Origin: an uncultured Bacilli bacterium
GTDB lineage: Bacteria; Bacillota_I; Bacilli_A; RF39; UBA660
Assembly (NCBI GenBank): GCA_947623935.1
Contig: CANQIE010000011.1
Span: forward strand, 1 to 37,165
Length of the DNA stretch: 37,165 nucleotides
Direction: 5' to 3'
Shown: one piece after another, positions 31,466 to 37,165 of the stretch
How positions within the stretch are numbered: the stretch's first letter is position 1
How the letters are laid out: every line of letters begins with the position of its first letter
Made by a program: the position numbers and the translations under genes
The notes under the pieces: model-generated
Seen by the model: only the letters and a program-made list of their open reading frames with translations
The model's database searches: none
What the model was told of the DNA's origin: nothing

Positions 31466-32773
31466 TTAAAACGGAAACTTCATCTTGCCATTTTGCATTT
31501 GTTTCATCATTACTTTCATTTGATCGAATTGATTTAATAGTTTATTGACTTCGGAAACCGATAGTCCACATCCTTTAGCAATTCTAGTCTTTCTACTGGC
31601 TTTAATAATTTCTGGATGTCTTCTTTCTTGAGGTGTCATCGATAACACAATAGCTTCCGTTCTTGCCATTAGTTTAGGATCGATTTGAATATTGTTAAGT
31701 CCCATCTTGGAAGATCCTGGAAGAAGTTTTAATAAGTTTTCAATAGGACCTAATTTTTTCATCTGTTTCATGGTACTTAAGAAGTCTTCTAAATCAAACT
31801 TCCCTGCTTGCATTCTTTTAGCCGTCTTTTCGGCTTCTTTTTCATCGATGGCTTCCGTTGCTTTTTCGACAAGGGATACAATATCACCCATACCAAGGAT
31901 ACGTCCTGCCATACGTTTAGGATCAAAAGAGTCAAGTCCATCTAATTTTTCAGAAACACCGATAAACTTTATTGGAACATGGGTTAGGTGTCTTACCGAT
32001 AAGGCAACTCCACCTCTCGTATCACCATCTAACTTGGTTAAAATAACACCGGTAAGTGGAAGTTTATCGTTAAATCCTTGAATCACATTTATAGCATCTT
32101 GTCCCATCATGGCGTCGATTACTAAAAGTACTTCTTTAGGGTGACAGAATTCATTGATGTTTTGTAATTCTTCCATCAATTCTTCATCAATATGAAGACG
32201 ACCTGCTGTATCAATTAAGACATAATCATAATGATTTTCTTTAGCATAGACTAAAGCATGATCTACTATTTCAACGGGATTTTTCTTCCCTTCTTCGTAA
32301 ACTTCAATGCCTAGTTGTTTTCCAATTTGCTTTAATTGATCAATCGCTGCAGGGCGATAAACATCACACGCAACCAAAAGTGGTTTTTTACTGTGTTTTT
32401 TTCTTAAAAAGTTAGCAAGTTTTCCAATCGTCGTTGTTTTACCTGAACCTTGAAGACCTACTAGCATCAAACATGCAGGTTTTCCTTCTAGATTTAAAGG
32501 TTCACTCTCGCCTCCTAGTAACTCTGTTAATTCATCTTGTACAATCTTAACAAATAAATCTCCCGGTTTAATACTCTTTTGTACTTCTTCACCTAAGGCT
32601 TTTTCTTTAACCGTATTGGTAAATTCTTTTACCACTTGATAGTTTACATCGGCCTCGAGTAACGCAAGACGAATTTCGCGCATCATATCGGAAATATTCT
32701 CTTCGGTAATCTTGCCATAGCCTTTCATTTTATGAAGTGCATTTTGTAAACGGTCTCCTAAACTTTCAAACAT
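31466..32773 (-). CDS. ffh: Signal recognition particle GTPase Ffh
   Basis: A 435-residue SRP54 protein that binds signal sequences and targets nascent membrane proteins. The start is the ATG at 32773 (MFESLGDRLQ), with AGGTG upstream; the track start at a GTG is inside the ribosome binding site. N domain (residues 1-85), G domain with GLQGSGKTTT (G1), DTAGRLHIDEEL (G3) and TKLDGDTRGG (G4), then the Met-rich M domain (about 295-435; KQMKKLGPIENLLKLLPG, MKVMMKQMQNGKMKFPF). It is transcribed from its own promoter after the upstream gene's terminator. Confidence 0.97.
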   Translation of the reverse strand: MFESLGDRLQNALHKMKGYGKITEENISDMMREIRLALLEADVNYQVVKEFTNTVKEKALGEEVQKSIKPGDLFVKIVQDELTELLGGESEPLNLEGKPACLMLVGLQGSGKTTTIGKLANFLRKKHSKKPLLVACDVYRPAAIDQLKQIGKQLGIEVYEEGKKNPVEIVDHALVYAKENHYDYVLIDTAGRLHIDEELMEELQNINEFCHPKEVLLVIDAMMGQDAINVIQGFNDKLPLTGVILTKLDGDTRGGVALSVRHLTHVPIKFIGVSEKLDGLDSFDPKRMAGRILGMGDIVSLVEKATEAIDEKEAEKTAKRMQAGKFDLEDFLSTMKQMKKLGPIENLLKLLPGSSKMGLNNIQIDPKLMARTEAIVLSMTPQERRHPEIIKASRKTRIAKGCGLSVSEVNKLLNQFDQMKVMMKQMQNGKMKFPF

Positions 32774-32798
32774 TGTTATCACCTAGTTCCTACATTTT

Positions 32799-32827
32799 AT
32801 TATATAATAAATAGCTTTAATTGCAAA
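32799..32827 (-). promoter_or_regulatory. Promoter of ffh
   Basis: TTTGCA (32822-32827) and TATAAT (32799-32804) with a 17-bp spacer on the minus strand. Confidence 0.6.
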
Positions 32828-32851
32828 GAAAAAGAGCAAATTGTACTCTTT
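32824..32851 (-). terminator. Weak terminator after the 125-residue gene
   Basis: An AAAGAG/CTCTTT stem with a 9-nt loop and TTCTTT on the minus strand; it overlaps the stop codon region and the ffh -35. Some read-through into ffh is likely. Confidence 0.6.
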
Positions 32852-33227
32852 ATTTCTTTCGATAGACAAGCAGTTTCATCGGATTTTCTTTTTCTTGTTC
32901 TTTATTTTCTTCTAACGTGATAGCATCGGTTGCAAGACCTAAAGCAATTAATTTATCAACAGGATCAAAATACCAAGTCCAAGGTTCTTTTTCTATAAGT
33001 CCCATTTGTTGGATAGAAATACCTTCTTCCTTGTCTTTTGTTAATCCAATTTGATCCAAGTACATTTCGACAAACGGTTTTACACGGTTCGTAGCTGATT
33101 TACAAAAATAATACTTTTGTAATAATCCTGCTATTTGAATATGTTCATCAAGAGCAAGGTAAGTAGCATCTTCAAAAAGCATGTCAACATTTTCAACTGT
33201 TAATCTTTTTTTTCTTTCTAAATTCAT
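32850..33227 (-). CDS. Unrecognised 125-residue protein in the SRP/HerA cluster
   Basis: A 125-residue soluble protein starting MNLERKKRLTVENVDML at the ATG at 33227, with GGGAGG 8 nt upstream; the longer track ORF starts inside the preceding promoter. Helical pattern, with conserved-looking LFEDATYLALDEHIQIAGLLQKYYFCK and EPWTWYFDPVDKLIALGLA segments. I do not recognise the family. It has its own TTGACA promoter overlapping the HerA-like gene terminator. It may work with the HerA-like ATPase, but it does not resemble NurA, the nuclease that usually partners HerA. Confidence 0.78.
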   Translation of the reverse strand: MNLERKKRLTVENVDMLFEDATYLALDEHIQIAGLLQKYYFCKSATNRVKPFVEMYLDQIGLTKDKEEGISIQQMGLIEKEPWTWYFDPVDKLIALGLATDAITLEENKEQEKENPMKLLVYRKK

Positions 33228-33252
33228 CTGTATTCCTCCCCAAGCGTTGCCT

Positions 33253-33281
33253 AGTTTAGCAGAAAAAAAAGAAGCTGTCAA
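33253..33281 (-). promoter_or_regulatory. Promoter of the 125-residue gene, inside a terminator loop
   Basis: TTGACA (33276-33281) and TAAACT (33253-33258, preceded by TGC) with a 17-bp spacer on the minus strand. The -35 sits in the loop of the upstream terminator. Confidence 0.7.
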
Positions 33282-33290
33282 TACTTCTTT
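33261..33290 (-). terminator. Terminator of the HerA-like gene
   Basis: An AAAGAAG/CTTCTTT stem with a 9-nt loop and eight Ts on the minus strand. It begins at the stop codon of the HerA-like gene. Confidence 0.82.
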
Positions 33291-35569
33291 TAAATTGCAG
33301 TATTAGAATCTATTGGAGTGTCTCCTATAAAATCTGGAACCGGTGATACCACAGGAGCAGGATTATTTATCACATTAGTAGGATCTGGAATATTAGATAC
33401 GGTATTAAAATCGATGACATTTGGTATGGTACTTGTCGTGTTTGAAGTGATATTTATATCTGCAACCGGCTCCGTTGTATTAATATCTATTGTGTTTGAT
33501 ATGGTGTTTGGCATGGTATTCGATGTCGTATTCAAAGGTGCAACGGGATCTGGAGTAATAGATGCTGTATTAAAATCAATAGTATTTGGAATAACTTTTG
33601 TAGGGTCGTTTGCAGTAGTATTCATACCTGTAACTGGCTCCGTTGGTTTGACTAAAAGATCAGGAATTGATGTCGTACTTTCTTGTGGTTCATCTTGAGG
33701 TGCATCAAGAGCATTATCAGTTCCAAAATGGATAAACTTACCATTAGGTTCTTCTTTTGGAGGAGTAACGGTAACTTCCTTTTTTTCTTCGACAACAGTG
33801 GTCTCTACTTGAGAAGTAGTCCATCTATTAAAGACATCGGCATTGGCACTGTATGGAGCAGGATCGGGCATTTCCATATGCACAATCAATGGAATTTTAA
33901 ATGCTGTCCCAAAAGCCATACAGTTTCCAGGCTGTAATGTTTTTTGTTTTTCCACGATTTCTTCACTAATGTTAGGTACCATTTTTTTGATGTATTCAAT
34001 ATCACGAGGATGGTTCATTTTAAAGATTAAGAAATTGGAACACTGCGAAATTACAGTTTCACTAATTTCTACTGGACGTTGTGAAATAAGATTTAAAATA
34101 ATTCCATATTTACGACCTTCTTTGGCAATACGATCGAAGATATTATATCCTAAGATAAATTCGTCGGTATCGTGTTGAATATAACGATGAGCTTCTTCCA
34201 AGAAAAGGTTAAATGGAAGACTGCCTCGATCTTTTAAAGCCTTAGTAAACTCAAATAAAATTCTAGAAAAGATTTTGGTCAATGTCTTAGCAAAGCTATC
34301 ATCGACATCGTCCAAATTAAAGTTTACAATCTGGCATTTATTTTTTCCATCACTGGACATAATTAAGGACGTAATAAATTGTTGGGTCGTCATGTACGTT
34401 CTACATTCAAAGTACTTGGCATAGTTTCCTGTAATGAGCGAATGAAGTCGTACTCTAATGGTTACCGCATCTCCGTACGTGTTTTCATTTCGTAACCAGC
34501 CTTCACTAATAAGGGTGAAGTTTAAGGCTTTCTCTAAATCTTCTAGCGTAAAGAAACATTTTTCTTGTGGTTCATAATTATCTAATTCCGGTTGAATAAA
34601 ATCAGATACATATTGGGTAATTAACACACTTTCAGCAAATTGTCCATTGGAATCAATTGCAAAACATTCTCTAAATTTACGCACATAACCAATACCTTGG
34701 ATCTCTGCTTCTAAGTTAAATTGAGGAGTTGAGCAACTTCCAATAATCGAGAAAATATCGTTTCGTTTAGAAGTTGAAGTTTCATTCGAATATAGAACGG
34801 TCATAATGGCCTTAGCAATTAAATGGTTTTTATAAGTATCTGCATTGACATTCTTTTGATTAAAGATGTAGACAAGTTTACACATCCGTTCAATAATTGG
34901 TAATTGAGAGTGTGCGGTGACTCCAAGTAACAAAGCAAAGTCATCGGTATTTAAAAGCCATAAAGGCACTTTCAACTGTTCGGTATCGGGTTCGTTATAA
35001 TTGGTGGTATAAAATTTAAAATGATAATTGGGGTTTAATTTGTTGATATCTTTAAACGCATTTCGATATTCACCGGAAGAATCAAAGATGAAGAAATTAG
35101 AACGTGATGGAACAAAAGAAGGATCGTTAAATACATTTTGTAAAAGACGGGCAACTCCACACGATTTACCACTTCCACTATTACCAAAAATAGCCATGTG
35201 GTTACTAAAGATATCGTTGATGTTGACACGAATGAAACAGTTATCGTATAAAGGACTAACACCTAATTTCATGTTATCCTTTTTTTCTACTCCTACAATT
35301 AAAAGCATTTCTTCGGGCGTAATAATACGCACCCTAGCATTTAAGTTCGGTTTACGAATAACTCCTCCTACAAAGCGATCTCCTTCAAGTTCTCCTAAAA
35401 AATGTACTTTAACTGCATCTTCGGTAATATCGTCTACTTCTCCTAAAATCTTCTTTTTCTCATCCTCAAAAACAACGTGTAAGTTCATTAGGTTCGTAGC
35501 CAAAAGTGTATTTTGGGCGACCTTTACCGTTGCTCCTTCATCACTGATATAAATAATTTTCTCAAACAT
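33290..35569 (-). CDS. HerA-like FtsK/VirB4-superfamily ATPase with repetitive tail
   Basis: A 759-residue ATPase of the HerA/DUF87 group. An N-terminal HAS-barrel domain (about residues 1-95) precedes Walker A GNSGSGKSCG (about 129-138) and Walker B FNLFLEEAHRY (about 455-465), then ISQRPVEIS and a conserved C-terminal part up to about 575. The last 180 residues are a Pro/Thr/Asn/Ile-rich low-complexity tail with imperfect repeats. HerA proteins are hexameric DNA translocases for end resection or defence. The usual partner NurA is absent here. It lies between ylxM and ffh, probably cotranscribed with ftsY-ylxM. AAGGGG serves as ribosome binding site. Confidence 0.88.
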   Translation of the reverse strand: MFEKIIYISDEGATVKVAQNTLLATNLMNLHVVFEDEKKKILGEVDDITEDAVKVHFLGELEGDRFVGGVIRKPNLNARVRIITPEEMLLIVGVEKKDNMKLGVSPLYDNCFIRVNINDIFSNHMAIFGNSGSGKSCGVARLLQNVFNDPSFVPSRSNFFIFDSSGEYRNAFKDINKLNPNYHFKFYTTNYNEPDTEQLKVPLWLLNTDDFALLLGVTAHSQLPIIERMCKLVYIFNQKNVNADTYKNHLIAKAIMTVLYSNETSTSKRNDIFSIIGSCSTPQFNLEAEIQGIGYVRKFRECFAIDSNGQFAESVLITQYVSDFIQPELDNYEPQEKCFFTLEDLEKALNFTLISEGWLRNENTYGDAVTIRVRLHSLITGNYAKYFECRTYMTTQQFITSLIMSSDGKNKCQIVNFNLDDVDDSFAKTLTKIFSRILFEFTKALKDRGSLPFNLFLEEAHRYIQHDTDEFILGYNIFDRIAKEGRKYGIILNLISQRPVEISETVISQCSNFLIFKMNHPRDIEYIKKMVPNISEEIVEKQKTLQPGNCMAFGTAFKIPLIVHMEMPDPAPYSANADVFNRWTTSQVETTVVEEKKEVTVTPPKEEPNGKFIHFGTDNALDAPQDEPQESTTSIPDLLVKPTEPVTGMNTTANDPTKVIPNTIDFNTASITPDPVAPLNTTSNTMPNTISNTIDINTTEPVADINITSNTTSTIPNVIDFNTVSNIPDPTNVINNPAPVVSPVPDFIGDTPIDSNTAI
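33365..33607 (-). repeat. Imperfect repeats encoding the tail of the HerA-like protein
   Basis: IPNTIDFNTASITPDP and IPNVIDFNTVSNIPDP recur with a period of about 55 residues, with a half-unit (MPNTISNTIDINT) between them. The segment is Thr/Asn/Pro-rich and probably disordered. Confidence 0.75.
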
Positions 35570-35595
35570 CTTTAAGACCCCTTTTTATATTCCTT

Positions 35596-35889
35596 TTATA
35601 TTATTTTTTCGATTTCCTCAATTAATTTTTTATCCTCTATCTTGGTTAACAATTCTTTTATTTTTATTCTTTTTTCATACAGATGTAATGTTTCTTCGTA
35701 ATATTTTAATTTTTCTTCAACTTGTTTTAATTGATGATGAACAGCATTCCTGCTTACACCTTTATTGTCGGCAATCTCACTTAGAGAATAATCTTCAAAG
35801 TAATAATCTTCGAAATAAGAACGTTGTTTATCGGTAAGTAGTTCTCCATAATAGTCATACAAGTTATTAAAATAAATTTTATCGTTCAT
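35596..35889 (-). CDS. ylxM: YlxM-like SRP-associated helix-turn-helix protein
   Basis: A 97-residue YlxM/p13-family protein. The sigma-like HTH is at about residues 19-52 (TDKQRSYFEDYYFEDYSLSEIADNKGVSRNAVHHQL), followed by a helical C-terminus (VEEKLKYYEETLHLYEKR). Family members bind or regulate the SRP. It lies 7 bp after ftsY, with AGGTG as ribosome binding site, and precedes the HerA-like gene instead of ffh, where it is normally found. Confidence 0.92.
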   Translation of the reverse strand: MNDKIYFNNLYDYYGELLTDKQRSYFEDYYFEDYSLSEIADNKGVSRNAVHHQLKQVEEKLKYYEETLHLYEKRIKIKELLTKIEDKKLIEEIEKII

Positions 35890-35896
35890 AAGGCAC

Positions 35897-37000
35897 CTAC
35901 ATCAAATCTTTAAAAAGACCATAGATATATTTTTCAATATCAAATACTTGTAAATCTTCTTTTCGTTCCCCAAGGCCTATGAATTTAACTGGAAGAGCCA
36001 CTTCTTCTTTAATAGCAAGTACAATTCCTCCTTTGGCTGTTCCATCCAGTTTAGTAAGCACAATCCCCGTAATATCGGTAATTTCTTTAAAGCTTTTCGC
36101 TTGGCTAATACCATTTTGTCCTGTTGTAGCATCAATTACTAGTAAAGTCTCTTGGGGAGCACCTGGGATAAGATTGTTAATTACTTTATTAATTTTCTCC
36201 AATTCTTTCATCAAGTTGACTTTGTTTTGAAGCCGTCCTGCGGTATCGACAAGTACTACATCATAAGCTTCTTCTTTAGCTTTTGTAACCCCATCGAAAA
36301 CCACACTGGCAGGATCTACTCCTTCTTCTTTTCCAATAAAGTCTACTCCTACTTTTTCGCTCCATTCCTTTAACTGCATCGTAGCACCTGCTCTAAAGGT
36401 ATCACCTGCAACTAATAGTACTTTCTTTCCTTCTTCTTTGAGTTTCCAAGCAATTTTGGCAATCGTTGTAGTCTTTCCTACTCCATTTACACCTACAAAT
36501 AGGATAACAGTAGGCCCCTCTTTAGCAAAATTAATTTTATTGACTAAGACTTCATCGTTTACATAAATAATAAACAACTCGTCAACAATCACTTCTTTTA
36601 ATTCGTTTGGATCTTCGATTTTTTCTTGTTTTACTCTTGTCCTTAGACGATCCATAAAATTCATGACCGTGGAAACCCCAATATCAGCCATGATTAAGAT
36701 TTCTTCTAATTGATCGAAATAAGCATCATCGATTTTCTTGGTGCTAGAAGTTAATTCCACTAACTTGGAAACAAAACTTTGTCTCGTCTTTGTAAGTCCT
36801 TTTTCATAAATTTTAACTTCTTTTAAAGTCTCTTTCTCTTCTTTTTCCTTTGCTTTTTCTTTCTTTTCAGTCTTTTTTTCAACACTTACTTCCTGTTTTT
36901 CTTCTTCTAAAGAAGGCTTCTCTTCATAAAGGGTATCCTCTTCGATTCTTTCGACTTCTTCTTTATTAAATAAATTTTTTATCTTTTGAAATAATCCCAT
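35897..37000 (-). CDS. ftsY: SRP receptor GTPase FtsY
   Basis: A 367-residue receptor that docks the SRP-ribosome complex at the membrane. The acidic, Lys/Glu-rich A domain (residues 1-70) is followed by the N domain (about 75-155) and the G domain with GVNGVGKTTT (G1, about 168-177), DTAGRLQNKVNLM (G3) and TKLDGTAKGG (G4). It starts MGLFQKIKNLF, an amphipathic membrane-binding helix. AAAGGAG serves as ribosome binding site. It is the first gene of a likely ftsY-ylxM-herA-like operon. Its motifs are complete. Confidence 0.97.
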   Translation of the reverse strand: MGLFQKIKNLFNKEEVERIEEDTLYEEKPSLEEEKQEVSVEKKTEKKEKAKEKEEKETLKEVKIYEKGLTKTRQSFVSKLVELTSSTKKIDDAYFDQLEEILIMADIGVSTVMNFMDRLRTRVKQEKIEDPNELKEVIVDELFIIYVNDEVLVNKINFAKEGPTVILFVGVNGVGKTTTIAKIAWKLKEEGKKVLLVAGDTFRAGATMQLKEWSEKVGVDFIGKEEGVDPASVVFDGVTKAKEEAYDVVLVDTAGRLQNKVNLMKELEKINKVINNLIPGAPQETLLVIDATTGQNGISQAKSFKEITDITGIVLTKLDGTAKGGIVLAIKEEVALPVKFIGLGERKEDLQVFDIEKYIYGLFKDLM

Positions 37001-37029
37001 TGTGTTCTCCTTTATTTCATTCTAGTACT

Positions 37030-37058
37030 ATTATATCTTAGAAAATGTAATTATTCAA
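37030..37058 (-). promoter_or_regulatory. Promoter of ftsY operon
   Basis: TTGAAT (37053-37058) and TATAAT (37030-37035) with a 17-bp spacer on the minus strand, about 30 bp before the ftsY start. Confidence 0.75.
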
Positions 37059-37103
37059 TTAAAAACAATCATTTATAAACATGAAAAAACTTAGTTTAAT
37101 AGT

Positions 37104-37165
37104 AAAATGCAATTAATGTTAATTTGTTGCAATATCTAGAGAAAATGCAATATTTTCTCTTTTAT
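37104..37165. repeat. AAAATGCAAT repeats and hairpin at the window end
   Basis: AAAATGCAAT occurs at 37104-37113 and 37142-37151, with a further TGCAAT between. AGAGAAAAT/ATTTTCTCT forms a hairpin (37138-37160) followed by TTTTAT on the plus strand. With no plus-strand gene in reach, its role is unclear; the gene it belongs to may lie outside the window. Confidence 0.4.

Noticed and set aside
31692-32081. Plus-strand ORF antisense to ffh
   Set aside because: Antisense shadow of a conserved gene, Ser/Pro-rich translation, no ribosome binding site.
35028-35552. Plus-strand 174-residue ORF antisense to the HerA-like gene
   Set aside because: Antisense shadow with Ser/Lys-rich composition and no start signal.

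Overview
The window comes from a low-GC, monoderm, endospore-forming Firmicute, most likely a gut-type member of the class Bacilli. Evidence: strong AGGAGG-type ribosome binding sites, vegetative sigma-A promoters with 17-bp spacers, T-tract terminators, lipobox lipoproteins, a SufU-type SUF operon, a ylxM/ftsY/ffh signal-recognition cluster, RecX, the omega subunit, a CotD-like coat protein and two YjcZ-like tiny membrane proteins. A precise genus cannot be read from the sequence. No tRNA, rRNA, CRISPR array or riboswitch was recognised, and no gene-free stretch exceeds 300 bases.

Layout. (1) Bases 1-15,900, almost all on the minus strand: a large envelope locus built around a Tad-like pilus or secretion machine. 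In transcription order it encodes a five-span membrane protein with a DUF4352-like domain, a membrane-anchored Ig-like/DUF6273-like protein, a class B sortase, a 973-residue Cys-rich secreted protein, a small membrane protein, CpaB/RcpC, TadA/CpaF ATPase, TadB, TadC, a 61-residue pilin candidate, a TadE-like protein, a TadZ/CpaE-like protein with a degenerate P-loop, and a 119-residue two-span VirB2/TrbC-like protein. After a terminator come a second DUF6273-like anchored protein and a Pro/Thr-rich lipoprotein. Both small pilin candidates have their own internal promoters. A thioredoxin-like lipoprotein is transcribed divergently from the head of the locus. No prepilin peptidase, secretin or obvious sortase substrate is present.

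(2) 16-20.3 kb: Nudix hydrolase, VanY-type carboxypeptidase, HAD hydrolase, pyrimidine-nucleoside phosphorylase and an XRE regulator. (3) 20.4-22.0 kb: an intact IS1182-like insertion sequence inserted at the terminator of ssb, flanked by a 19-bp direct repeat. (4) 22-27 kb: ssb and the sufCDSUB operon for iron-sulfur cluster assembly. (5) 27.1-28.5 kb: a tandem pair of unrecognised paralogues whose duplication carried along the divergent hit promoter. (6) 28.5-31.4 kb: two tiny YjcZ-like genes absent from the ORF track, prsA, recX, rpoZ and a cotD-like gene. (7) 31.4-37 kb: ffh, a small unknown gene, a HerA-like ATPase with a repetitive tail, ylxM and ftsY, all on the minus strand.

The most promising candidate for an undescribed system is the Tad-like locus. 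It combines Tad motor and platform proteins with sortase B, disulfide-rich exoproteins, a possible extracytoplasmic thiol-redox helper and a VirB2-like small subunit. Compact regulatory design recurs throughout: stop codons lie inside terminator stems, and at two places the terminator loop carries the -35 box of the next promoter.
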